Made by a program: the position numbers and the translations under genes. A stretch of 64,000 nucleotides of DNA from a virus: the IMG/VR virus record IMGVR_UViG_3300022921_000004, positions 60,054 to 124,053 of that record. The stretch is one strand, 5' to 3'. Position 1 is the first letter of the stretch. Each line of letters starts with the position of its first letter. A model generated the notes under the pieces. It was not told the origin of the DNA. It worked only from the letters and a program-made list of their open reading frames with translations, and searched no databases. Positions 28,451 through 36,701 of the stretch are shown here, one piece after another.

Positions 28451-28484
28451 ATGCCACATCCGCCATTCATAATTTGTTTGTAAA

Positions 28485-28491
28485 GTAAATA
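28485..28491 (+). promoter_or_regulatory. Promoter region of the modification operon
   Basis: GTAAATATT resembles the late -10 element. In the same place TTGTTT (28474-28479) and TATACA (28496-28501), 16 bases apart, resemble a sigma-70 promoter. Either could start the operon. An AGGAG ribosome binding site (28504-28508) follows. The class of promoter cannot be settled by eye. Confidence 0.45.
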
Positions 28492-28515
28492 TTTCTATAC
28501 AATAGGAGTAATACT

Positions 28516-29556
28516 TTGTCACGAAAAAAAGCATATTTTATGAACGGTGGTGCAGGTAGAGTTGTTTGTTCAATTCCTGCATTTGAAAAACTATACGAAG
28601 AAGATCAAGACTTTATTATTGTTTGTGAAGGAGGAATGGACTTTTATAAAGGACATCCACATCTACACGAACTAGCGTATGACCATTGGCATAAAAATTT
28701 ATTTAGAGACTATATCAAAGATAGAGATTGTATTACACCTGAACCATACAGAGTATGGGAATATTATAATCAAAAATGTAGTTTAGCACAAGCATTTGAT
28801 ATTGCAATTAATAATAAAGGATTGCGAGAAGTAGGCGATCCAAAAATTTATATGAATAAACACGAACTAGTTCAAGGATATAAAGTAGTTGAAGAAGTAA
28901 AGGCTGTTACAGGAAAAGACAAAGTAGTAGTGTTTCAGCCCTTTGGCCGCACAGCAGAAAATATGGGAGACTTTATTGTTGACGGAACATCAAGAAGTTT
29001 TCACTTAAATGACGTAGTTAGAATTGTTAAAGAATTACGTGAAGATTATGCTGTAATTATAATGAGTGAATTTCCTATTAAAATTGAAGAGAATCCAACT
29101 GTACCTATTGCTGTTCCACAAATTCCAGATGTAAGAGTTTGGTCAAGTATTATTCAAATTGCTGATCATTTTATTGGTTGTGATAGTTTGGGACAACATA
29201 TGGCAAAGGCATTAGGTACAACATGCACCAGTGTTATTGGAAGTACATATCCTATTAATATTTCATATCCAAATTCGCCAGATTTTGATATTATTGATCT
29301 AGGTGAAGGAAAACGTAAGTTTAGTCCTATTAGACTTACAATGGAAGAGGAAATTGAACGATTTAATGATGAAGTTATGGAACTAGACGACGATAACTTT
29401 AAAGCAATTATTACTAGTGTACGCAAACGATTAGGTAAACCGAGAAGTTATTCAGGAGATTATATTCCACAAGAACAAGGAGATGTGTGTCCAACTCATG
29501 GAGTAGTACACTCTAATAAACAACCAGCTCAAATTTTAGGAAGGACTGGCCAGTAA
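28516..29556 (+). CDS. GT9 (heptosyltransferase)-like glycosyltransferase
   Basis: A 346-residue GT-B-type protein. MNGGAGRVVCSIPAF (9-23) matches the N-terminal 'GD.i...P' loop of family 9 transferases. VFQPFGRTAE (139-148) and IIQIADHFIGCDSLGQHMAKALG (212-234) match the donor-site 'DSG..H.A.ALG' region, and SVIGST closes the nucleotide site. Family 9 members use ADP-heptose to glycosylate LPS core or proteins, which fits the ADP-heptose genes elsewhere in the window. The start codon is TTG, supported by AGGAG seven bases upstream. The stop overlaps the next start (TAATG). The C-terminal 50 residues after the GT fold are unassigned. Acceptor unknown. Confidence 0.72.
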   Translation: MSRKKAYFMNGGAGRVVCSIPAFEKLYEEDQDFIIVCEGGMDFYKGHPHLHELAYDHWHKNLFRDYIKDRDCITPEPYRVWEYYNQKCSLAQAFDIAINNKGLREVGDPKIYMNKHELVQGYKVVEEVKAVTGKDKVVVFQPFGRTAENMGDFIVDGTSRSFHLNDVVRIVKELREDYAVIIMSEFPIKIEENPTVPIAVPQIPDVRVWSSIIQIADHFIGCDSLGQHMAKALGTTCTSVIGSTYPINISYPNSPDFDIIDLGEGKRKFSPIRLTMEEEIERFNDEVMELDDDNFKAIITSVRKRLGKPRSYSGDYIPQEQGDVCPTHGVVHSNKQPAQILGRTGQ

Positions 29557-30182
29557 TGTCAGATAGTCCAAGCAGATTAGATAAATCTTCCCCAGAAGCG
29601 TTTCTTAATGATTTGTTTGATAGTAGCTTTCGTCCGCAAATCGCTGCCGCACAGACTTTAGAAACATGGGTAATTACAGGTAATCATTATCCTACTTGGA
29701 AAAAGTTTTTACCGTTATTTGAAGAAGGTGTATACGACAACAGTCATAAAGATTATGGTAACGGATATTTACACTATAAAACAGATATGGCGTATCCAAT
29801 TGATTTAGATCCAACATTGGACTTTCATAGATTTATTAAAATTTGTTGTGCAGAATTACCTATTAAAGTTAACAAATTTAAAAAGGCGTGGGGAGTAGAT
29901 TATGCACCCGGAGCATACAGTGGATTACATTGTCACACTCCAGGCAAGCAATTAACAGCAGTTTTGTTTTTAACAAATACTCAAACTAGCCAAGAATACC
30001 CGTTAGCAGGATCTTTAACTACACTACAACCTTTAGAATATTCAACTAATTACTTACAACACGTACCAAAAGCAGGTGATTGTGTTATTATGGATGGCAG
30101 AGTATATCACGGGACTTATCCTACGTTAAATCAACGCAAAGTATTCGTATGCGATTTTGACTATGAGACATCAATATGTTAG
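29556..30182 (+). CDS. 2OG-Fe(II) oxygenase-like protein, tandem copy 1
   Basis: A 208-residue jelly-roll protein. YSGLHCHTPG (121-130) supplies H125 and H127. GDCVIMDGRVYHGTYPT (174-190) supplies the distal H185, and R194 in LNQRKVFVCDF is the likely 2-oxoglutarate anchor. This is the layout of 2OG-Fe(II) oxygenases, but the usual HxD is an HxH here. It is a paralogue of the next gene, with matching 'W....Y..G.YSG.H.H.P...LT.V.FL.T' and 'GD..IMDG...HG.YPTL..RK.FVCDF' blocks. Substrate unknown: hydroxylation of a protein, sugar or lipid is possible. It is tightly coupled to the genes on both sides. Confidence 0.68.
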   Translation: MSDSPSRLDKSSPEAFLNDLFDSSFRPQIAAAQTLETWVITGNHYPTWKKFLPLFEEGVYDNSHKDYGNGYLHYKTDMAYPIDLDPTLDFHRFIKICCAELPIKVNKFKKAWGVDYAPGAYSGLHCHTPGKQLTAVLFLTNTQTSQEYPLAGSLTTLQPLEYSTNYLQHVPKAGDCVIMDGRVYHGTYPTLNQRKVFVCDFDYETSIC

Positions 30183-30766
30183 AAGAGTTATATCAAGGCA
30201 ATAAAGACTTTTGGTTTTTAAGTTCACAAGGACAAATTGCAGACTATTGGATTAAAAAATCTAAGTTTGCAAACTATGAAAAGTTTTTACCTTTATTTGA
30301 TGACAACTTAGGTTTGCAAGAACATACAGACCACGGCGGCGCAATACTACGTTACAATCCAGAAATGAAATATGCATACCAAGTCGATTCGCAACAAGAA
30401 TATATTAATTTTATAAAGCAAACACTTGCTCCATATAGATTTAAAAGTATTGAATTTGAAAAATGTTGGTGGATACGTTATCCTGAAGGTACGTATAGCG
30501 GAATGCACACACATTTACCATTAAGAAAATTAACTAGTGTAATGTTTTTGAACACTATAGATTTACATGACGATAAACCTTTAGCAGGTAAACTAAAATG
30601 TATTACGCAAAATCCAGTAACTGGAGAATTAGTAAGCGATCTTGTAAAGTGTATTGCTGGAGATGTTATTATTATGGACGGCAAGGTATTTCACGGAGTA
30701 TATCCTACCTTACAAGAACGTAAAGCGTTTGTTTGTGACTTTATTTACGAAGTAGAGTTTGATTAA
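30176..30766 (+). CDS. 2OG-Fe(II) oxygenase-like protein, tandem copy 2
   Basis: A 196-residue paralogue of the preceding gene, overlapping it by 7 bases. Putative metal and cosubstrate residues are H111 and H113 (YSGMHTHLP), H173 (DGKVFHGVYPT) and R182. The first 30 residues differ from copy 1, and the middle carries an extra loop (CITQNPVTGELVSDL). The aromatic FEKCWWIRYPEGTYSG stretch is conserved in kind. Keeping both copies in one operon suggests two related substrates or a heterodimer. The stop overlaps the next start (TAATG). Confidence 0.68.
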   Translation: MLEELYQGNKDFWFLSSQGQIADYWIKKSKFANYEKFLPLFDDNLGLQEHTDHGGAILRYNPEMKYAYQVDSQQEYINFIKQTLAPYRFKSIEFEKCWWIRYPEGTYSGMHTHLPLRKLTSVMFLNTIDLHDDKPLAGKLKCITQNPVTGELVSDLVKCIAGDVIIMDGKVFHGVYPTLQERKAFVCDFIYEVEFD

Positions 30767-31500
30767 TGCATACAGTATATTGGTCACCAGTTATAAATGT
30801 ACCAGATAACCAAGAATTTGTATCTGAATTAAAGTACTACGAACCTAATACAGTATATAAAGACTTAAATGCTAGAGAATTTTTTGGTTTAGGCGCAAGT
30901 TTATGTCCTGCAATTGTTGACGAAACTAAAAATACTTTTACTGCAAAAAGTCCTATTGATTTTCATATTAAATTAGATTATGAAAGACAAGAGTTAGTTT
31001 CTAAGTATGATGTTGAACCTAACTTTTTAATGAATTATATTGGACAGCCAAATCCTGAAGGTGTTTATCAATTAGATCATCCTTGTTTTCTATTTTTTAG
31101 TGAAAAACCGTTAACAATGACACAGCTTCCTCCATATTATAGCGAAAGTCAGTTTTCAAGAGACACAATGGGTATAGCAGGTACATATAATATAGCAAGT
31201 TGGATTAGACCAGTACGTCCTGCATTTAAATTTAAAAAAAATGTTAGAGAACTTGACATAAAACAAGGAGATACGTTGTGTTACTTTAAATTTAACACAA
31301 CAGAGAAAGTTAGATTAGTTAGATTTGATAGTGCTAAATTATTTGAATCTAAAACCGGGCCTGTAATGCAGTGTTTAGGATTTAAAAATCTTAAAGCAAA
31401 GAGATTTTTGCCAACACCGTTAGCAGAATGTTATGAAGCATTTGAAAATGCAAGATATAGAAGTAAAGTTTTAAAACTTATAAAGGAAAATAAAGTATGA
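30766..31500 (+). CDS. Conserved hypothetical protein of the modification operon
   Basis: A 244-residue protein I cannot assign. Visible features: MHTVYWSPVINVPDN at the start; a short LVSKYDVEPNFLMNYIGQPNPEGVYQLDHPCFLFFSEKPL block (99-137); a 'GTYNIASWIRPVRPAFKF' stretch; and a C-terminal helix ending in a Lys-rich tail. Beta-rich composition with aromatic clusters would suit a jelly-roll or a binding protein, but no conserved His pair is obvious. It lies between an oxygenase gene and the carbamoyltransferase gene, joined to the latter by a 4-base ATGA overlap, so it probably works with them. Confidence 0.6.
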   Translation: MHTVYWSPVINVPDNQEFVSELKYYEPNTVYKDLNAREFFGLGASLCPAIVDETKNTFTAKSPIDFHIKLDYERQELVSKYDVEPNFLMNYIGQPNPEGVYQLDHPCFLFFSEKPLTMTQLPPYYSESQFSRDTMGIAGTYNIASWIRPVRPAFKFKKNVRELDIKQGDTLCYFKFNTTEKVRLVRFDSAKLFESKTGPVMQCLGFKNLKAKRFLPTPLAECYEAFENARYRSKVLKLIKENKV

Positions 31501-33326
31501 CACAGTGGATTGGAGCAATTACAAGAGGTCACAACGGTGGCGCAGTTTTATTAAAAGACGGTGAAATTGTTTTTGCTATCGAAGAAGAAAGATTAACACG
31601 TAAAAAATACGATGGCGGCCCACTAGCCGCAATGACTAAGTTTTTAGATTACACTGATAAATTAGATTATCTAGTCGTTGCTCATACACAACCGTTAGAA
31701 GAATCAAGTAGAATTGACTTTAGCGGTGGAGACATGTATACTGGTCTTGCAAGAAAGTTAGGACTTATTGATAGATCAGATAATGCATATACTCCTGACG
31801 GACATCATAATCATAGACAAGTAATTGATATGAGTTATGTACATCATAAACTACATGCGGCATGTGCATTTTATAGAAGTGGTTTTGAATCAGCAGTTGC
31901 AGTAGTAGTTGACGGTGCCGGCACCTTTATTCCTATGAATATTTCTACGGGAACATTTAATGATGAGTTTATGACTTGGGAATGTGAAAGTATTTTTAAT
32001 TGTTCTTATCCTGATGCTATTAAAACATTATATAAACATCAGGGCGGAAACGGTCCTTATCCTGGAACTAGGGTTCAATATATTCCTTCAGAAAGAGAAG
32101 GGGAAGAAGGATTCCATGAACTTGTGCTAGATGATAGTGCAGGTATTACAAAGGCCTACGAAGCAGTAACACAGTATTGTGGATTTCAGCCAATTGAAGC
32201 TGGCAAAACAATGGGTCTTGCTCCTTATGGCAAACCTAATGATAAGATTCCTCCAATTTATACAGATGGAAATGGCGGCAAATGGCGTACTAGTGATAGA
32301 AGTGTAATTATTCCTACATATCCTAATGCGGCTGTAGTAAATGAAGGAAAATATGAATATCTTGAAACTTCTCAAGACGTAGTTAACAGTAGAGTTGATC
32401 TTACAACATTAGAAAACCGTAGAGATATGGCATATGCTGTACAAGAAGGTTCACAGCAAGAAGTTTTAAATCTTATTTTTAAGGCAGTTGAAATGAGCGG
32501 TAACAAAAATGTTGTACTAAGTGGTGGCTATGCACTTAATTGTGTTGCTAATTATTGGTATCTTGACAAATTAAATAAAGAAGGTATTAATTTATATGTA
32601 GAGCCTGTTAGTAGTGATGCTGGAACAGCAATTGGTGCCGCATTATTAGTTTATCATCAAACTACTAAAGATAAAAAAGTACGTCCGTATACAGAAACAA
32701 TTTATGAAGGATTTCCTTATTGTCATTCAGATAAAGAAATTGAAGAAGTTGCAAACAAATACGGTGCTGTAGTTGTTGACGCTGACAATAAAAAAGTAGT
32801 TGAGTTAATTAGAGACAGAAAAATTGTTACAATGTTCCAAGGACGATCAGAAAATGGTCCAAGAGCACTCGGTAACAGAAGTATTCTATATGATCCAACA
32901 GACCTAAATGGAAAAGATCATGTAAATCGCATTAAGCGTCGCGAATATTTCCGCCCATTTGCAGGAACTATTCTTGCTGAACATGCACATGAATGGTTTG
33001 ATATGCGCGGTTTGGAACAGTCGCCTCATATGATGTATGCAATGAATTGCCAACCCGGTGTTGCTGAAAAAATTCCAAGTATTATTCACGTTGACGGAAC
33101 TTGTCGTATTCAAACAGTGACTCAAGAACAAAATAAACATTATTATGAAATAATTAAAGAATTTTACGAACAAACAGGTGTGCCAATTATCTTTAATACT
33201 AGCTTTAACTTAGGAGGCGAGCCTTTAGTTGAAACATTAGACGATGCAGTACGCACACTTTATAGTAGCGAAATGGAATATTGTTATTTGCCTGAATATG
33301 GTAAATTAATTGAAATGAAAAACTGA
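31497..33326 (+). CDS. O-carbamoyltransferase (NodU/CmcH/TobZ family)
   Basis: A full-length 609-residue carbamoyltransferase, the family that makes carbamoyl-adenylate from carbamoyl phosphate and ATP and moves it to a sugar or antibiotic hydroxyl. N-terminal Kae1-like domain: GAITRGHNGGAVLLKDGEIV (6-25), EEERLTR, the metal-binding YVHHKLHAA (115-122) with H116 or H117 and H120, and VVVDGAGTF (137-144, D139). VVLSGGYALNC and SSDAGTAIGAAL follow. The C-terminal YrdC-like half has MFQGRSENGPRALGNRS, NRIKRREYFRPFAG and IIFNTSFNLGGEPLVETLDDA. All key blocks are present, so it should be active. In a phage the acceptor is most likely a glycan or a modified residue made by this operon. Confidence 0.93.
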   Translation: MTQWIGAITRGHNGGAVLLKDGEIVFAIEEERLTRKKYDGGPLAAMTKFLDYTDKLDYLVVAHTQPLEESSRIDFSGGDMYTGLARKLGLIDRSDNAYTPDGHHNHRQVIDMSYVHHKLHAACAFYRSGFESAVAVVVDGAGTFIPMNISTGTFNDEFMTWECESIFNCSYPDAIKTLYKHQGGNGPYPGTRVQYIPSEREGEEGFHELVLDDSAGITKAYEAVTQYCGFQPIEAGKTMGLAPYGKPNDKIPPIYTDGNGGKWRTSDRSVIIPTYPNAAVVNEGKYEYLETSQDVVNSRVDLTTLENRRDMAYAVQEGSQQEVLNLIFKAVEMSGNKNVVLSGGYALNCVANYWYLDKLNKEGINLYVEPVSSDAGTAIGAALLVYHQTTKDKKVRPYTETIYEGFPYCHSDKEIEEVANKYGAVVVDADNKKVVELIRDRKIVTMFQGRSENGPRALGNRSILYDPTDLNGKDHVNRIKRREYFRPFAGTILAEHAHEWFDMRGLEQSPHMMYAMNCQPGVAEKIPSIIHVDGTCRIQTVTQEQNKHYYEIIKEFYEQTGVPIIFNTSFNLGGEPLVETLDDAVRTLYSSEMEYCYLPEYGKLIEMKN

Positions 33327-33937
33327 TGCATGTTAATTTATTTTCTATACCAGTTTATAAAACATCTCTTTCTAACCATGATGCTATTCGAGAAGATTTT
33401 AAAGACGTACTCGAAGATGATTCTCACTTTTTTAAAATTCCAACTTGGTATAGTAATGTAGATACTACTTTTGGTAATAGAGAAGCAGATAAATTACCAT
33501 GGCAAAAGTTTATACAATCAGCAGTTATTGGATTAAATGATTATATTGAAATCTTTAATCTAGATCTACCAAAAGAATACAGAGTAGAGTGCTGGTTGAA
33601 TAGATATTCTTCAAATCAATATCAGGAAATTCATAATCATGCTGGAGAAAGTGTTATTAGTTGTGCATACATGATGTACACTCCGCCAGATAGCGGAAAT
33701 TTTGTATTTTATAAGAATCAATACGATTATTTTCACCAAGCTGGACTTCCTAGGCTAAGTTCAGAACCTTTTAAATTTAATAATAGGGTAACTCCTCCCT
33801 TAAAAGAGGGAGAAATTATCTATTTTCCTAGTAACTTAGAACATTACGTTTCGGAAAACAAATCTAACAAAGTTCGTGCTACAATTAGTGCAAACTTTAT
33901 TATAAAAGAAAAATTAATCGGAGACGATCATGGATAA
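33326..33937 (+). CDS. 2OG-Fe(II) oxygenase-like protein (TIGR02466-like)
   Basis: A 203-residue jelly-roll protein resembling the putative 2OG-Fe(II) oxygenases frequent in marine phages. 'CWLNRYSSNQYQEIHNHAGESVISCAYMMYTPPDSGNFVF' carries H103 and H105. GEIIYFPSNLEHYV carries H173, and R184 in KVRATISANF is the probable 2-oxoglutarate ligand. The N-terminus MHVNLFSIPVYKTSL is the family's usual opening ('...lF..pv....l'). It has a 1-base overlap with the carbamoyltransferase stop and an 8-base overlap with the next gene. Substrate unknown. It is distinct from the tandem pair earlier in the operon, so the operon holds at least two oxygenase lineages. Confidence 0.72.
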   Translation: MHVNLFSIPVYKTSLSNHDAIREDFKDVLEDDSHFFKIPTWYSNVDTTFGNREADKLPWQKFIQSAVIGLNDYIEIFNLDLPKEYRVECWLNRYSSNQYQEIHNHAGESVISCAYMMYTPPDSGNFVFYKNQYDYFHQAGLPRLSSEPFKFNNRVTPPLKEGEIIYFPSNLEHYVSENKSNKVRATISANFIIKEKLIGDDHG

Positions 33938-34631
33938 AAAAATTATCGACGAAGAAAAAATTTTTGCTATCAATCCAAATTATGATGCACAGCTAGTTCA
34001 TTACGGTGACGTAAAAGTATTAATAGTAGACGACTTCTATGAAAATCCATATGATGTTAGACAGCTTGCTTTAGATATACCTGCATCTACAAATAGACGT
34101 ATACGTGGCAATAATCCAGCACATCGTATTAATGCGTTTTATGAATTATCTAGTATGTCATGGATATATGATCAATTAGCAAGACAGTATTTTCCAGAAG
34201 TAATGACTGCTTATCCTCCACAATATATGGAGCATAGTTTTATGAATGCAACATTTATGGTAAATGTTATGCAAACTAACAATTTACCTCCTGTTTGTCC
34301 TCATATGGATAATACTAGTGGAATGAATCTTGCATCTACAATCTATTTAAACACAGCAAATGAGTGTAATGGCGGAACAAGTTTTTATTCTTTTGGGGGG
34401 AAAACATATTATGACGACCCTAGTGTAACACACACATTAGATGTACAAGGAAAAATTCCAGTAACTCGTTATATTTCAGATAGTATTGGCGACTGGAAGC
34501 TGTTAGGCATTGCACAAATGAAATTTAATAGAATGGTATTGTACAATCAGGCAGTTTTGCATAGTGCGTATGTAAAACCGCAGATGTTTACTAATGATTT
34601 ATATAGATTAAATCAACAATTTTTTATTTAG
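33930..34631 (+). CDS. DUF6445-like, HxD-type Fe/2OG oxygenase-like protein
   Basis: A 233-residue protein. VLIVDDFYENPYDVRQLAL (30-48) opens it. CPHMDNTSGMNLASTIYLNT (123-142) gives an HxD pair (H125, D127). NGGTSFYSF follows, and LYNQAVLHSAYV (204-215) gives H211, with R226 near LYRLNQQFF. This arrangement and the 'FY.NP..VR..AL' start match a family that I recall (DUF6445) as often lying beside tryptophan-halogenase-type genes, which fits here, with a halogenase two genes downstream. It could hydroxylate or prepare the halogenase substrate. Family name is from memory; the Fe-binding reading is from the motif. Confidence 0.62.
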   Translation: MDKKIIDEEKIFAINPNYDAQLVHYGDVKVLIVDDFYENPYDVRQLALDIPASTNRRIRGNNPAHRINAFYELSSMSWIYDQLARQYFPEVMTAYPPQYMEHSFMNATFMVNVMQTNNLPPVCPHMDNTSGMNLASTIYLNTANECNGGTSFYSFGGKTYYDDPSVTHTLDVQGKIPVTRYISDSIGDWKLLGIAQMKFNRMVLYNQAVLHSAYVKPQMFTNDLYRLNQQFFI

Positions 34632-34639
34632 GAGAGACT

Positions 34640-35215
34640 ATGGAAGGTAATTTTGATGGAATCGAAGAATATCCAAACGCTTTTCCAATTGACTGGTGTA
34701 GACAAGTAATTAAACGATTCGAAGAAATGTCTTCAAAGCAAATAACTACTTTACAAAGTAGTATAAAGAATCAAGATGAACGCATATACATGGATTGGGC
34801 TAATCATAATTCGATGTATCATGCTGATGAAGATTTATGCTTGTTCTTTTATACACAATTAAATAAAATATATGAAGAAAAGTATAGAAAAAAATATGAA
34901 AGTTTAGGTCATGTTATGCAACATAGTCCTAAAGGGATGAGTGTTCAAAAAACTAAACCTCATCAAGGTTATCATATGTGGCATTGTGAAAATGCTGATA
35001 TTAGTACAGGTTCGAGAGTGCTTGCATATACCGTTTACTTAAATGCTGTAGAAGAAGGCGGTGAAACTGAATTCTTATACCAAGGAGTTAAATGTAAACC
35101 TGAGCCTGGAAAACTTTGTATTTTTCCTACATCGTTTACGCATCCACATCGAGGTAATCCTATCTACAAAGGTGTTAAGTATATTATAACAGGTTGGTAC
35201 ACATTCGACCAATAG
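34640..35215 (+). CDS. Prolyl-hydroxylase-like 2OG-Fe(II) oxygenase
   Basis: A 191-residue protein with the prolyl-4-hydroxylase-type core. YHMWHCEN (111-118) supplies H115 and an acidic E117. YTVYLNAVEEGGETEFLYQGVKCKPEPGKLCIFPTSFTHPHRG (130-171) has the typical 'YLN....GGET.F......V.P..G....FP....H.G' series with the distal His at 168 or 170. K180 in KYIITGWY sits where the 2-oxoglutarate-binding basic residue is expected. T4-like marine phages often carry such enzymes. The substrate might be proline or another side chain of a virion or host protein. It follows the DUF6445-like gene by 8 bases and precedes a halogenase by 7. Confidence 0.8.
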   Translation: MEGNFDGIEEYPNAFPIDWCRQVIKRFEEMSSKQITTLQSSIKNQDERIYMDWANHNSMYHADEDLCLFFYTQLNKIYEEKYRKKYESLGHVMQHSPKGMSVQKTKPHQGYHMWHCENADISTGSRVLAYTVYLNAVEEGGETEFLYQGVKCKPEPGKLCIFPTSFTHPHRGNPIYKGVKYIITGWYTFDQ

Positions 35216-35222
35216 GATAAAA

Positions 35223-36701
35223 ATGAAAATAGCAGTAGTAGGTGGCGGCACAGCAGGATTTGTAGCTGCCTTAACATTAAAAACTAGTTTTCCTTCTTAC
35301 GTTGTTGATGTAATACGTTCAACAAAGATAGGAACAATCGGTGTTGGCGAAGGTTCTACCGAACACTGGACTGCATTTATGGAACATGTTGGCATATCAG
35401 CAGGAGAAATGCTTAAAGAAGTTGACGGAACATTTAAAACAGGTATCATGTTTGAAGATTGGGGAGAAAAACCTTACCTTCAAAATGTACACGAACCTTT
35501 TGTACCTAAACATTTAGGAATGCCAATGGCATATGCTAAACTTATTGGTGAAAATGTTGATCCTCGCGACTTAACAGGTGATTACCTTTGGCGTAATCAT
35601 ACTCCATTCAGTAAATTTATTGAAGAACGTCCTAACGATACCGGAGTTAGTCAATACCATTTTAATACTAGTAAACTTAATAACTATCTCACTAATTTTG
35701 CATTAAACAAAGGATGCCAAATCATTGATGATGAAATTATAAAAGTAAATGTTATCGAAAACAATCAGATTGACACAATTGAAGGCGAAAAACAGACATA
35801 CGACTATGACTTTTACATTGATTGTACAGGATTTAGAAGATTGCTTATAGAGCCTGTGGGCGGTAAGTGGCAAAGTTACAGCAAATATCTAAAAATGAAA
35901 GAAGCAATAGTTTTTCCAACAGAATATACTAATGCTATTGATCCGCGCGGCGACGAAATACCTATTTGGACTTTGGCAAAAGCAATGAATGCAGGCTGGA
36001 TGTTTCGCATACCGGTTTGGGACCGTAAAGGCAACGGTTATATTTTTGATAGTGATTTTATTACAGCCGAAGAAGCACAAGAAGAAGTTGAAAAATATTT
36101 AGGACATGGTATCGATGTAGCAAAACATATTAAGTTTGAAGCAGGAGCAATTGATAAACCTTGGATTGGCAATGTATGTGCAATAGGCCTTAGTGCAAAC
36201 TTTGTAGAACCTTTAGAAGCCAGTAGTATTGGAACTAGTATTAATCAAAGTATGTTATTAGCACAGCGTATCGTCAATTACAATAATCAAACAATTAATA
36301 GATATAATGTAGAAGTAAACGCAATAATGGAAAATATTAGAGACTTTATTGCACTACATTATATTACACCAAGACGTGATACTCCTTTTTGGAGAGCTGT
36401 TGCAGAAACTCCTTTACCTTCTACCCTTGAAGAAAATTTAAAAATGTGGAAATACAGAATGCCCATTGAAGATGATTTAACTTCTCATACAAAAAAAATT
36501 CTGTTTAATGAATATAATTTTGCAATTGTAATGCATGGATTAGGGTTATTTGATACTAATAGTATTTTAAAACAATACAATACATTACCACCTGACGCAC
36601 AAGAATTTGTTAATCGTCAATGCCAGCAAAAAATTCAATTTGATCAAATTAAATCTATTCCGCATAAGATAATGTTAGACTTATTGCGGAGATTAGTATG
36701 A
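35223..36701 (+). CDS. Flavin-dependent tryptophan-halogenase-like protein 1
   Basis: A 492-residue FAD-dependent protein of the PrnA/RebH type. It has VVGGGTAGFVAAL (5-17) for FAD, GVGEGSTE (40-47), the expected catalytic lysine in GTFKTGIMFEDWG (K72), DCTGFRRLL, and EPLEAS (329-334) with the family's catalytic Glu. The diagnostic WxWxIP is altered to WMFRIP (259-264), so the enzyme could have changed function or simply a relaxed motif. Such enzymes halogenate tryptophan or phenolic rings using FADH2 and chloride or bromide; no flavin reductase is visible in the window. It is coupled by ATGA to the next gene. Confidence 0.85.
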   Translation: MKIAVVGGGTAGFVAALTLKTSFPSYVVDVIRSTKIGTIGVGEGSTEHWTAFMEHVGISAGEMLKEVDGTFKTGIMFEDWGEKPYLQNVHEPFVPKHLGMPMAYAKLIGENVDPRDLTGDYLWRNHTPFSKFIEERPNDTGVSQYHFNTSKLNNYLTNFALNKGCQIIDDEIIKVNVIENNQIDTIEGEKQTYDYDFYIDCTGFRRLLIEPVGGKWQSYSKYLKMKEAIVFPTEYTNAIDPRGDEIPIWTLAKAMNAGWMFRIPVWDRKGNGYIFDSDFITAEEAQEEVEKYLGHGIDVAKHIKFEAGAIDKPWIGNVCAIGLSANFVEPLEASSIGTSINQSMLLAQRIVNYNNQTINRYNVEVNAIMENIRDFIALHYITPRRDTPFWRAVAETPLPSTLEENLKMWKYRMPIEDDLTSHTKKILFNEYNFAIVMHGLGLFDTNSILKQYNTLPPDAQEFVNRQCQQKIQFDQIKSIPHKIMLDLLRRLV

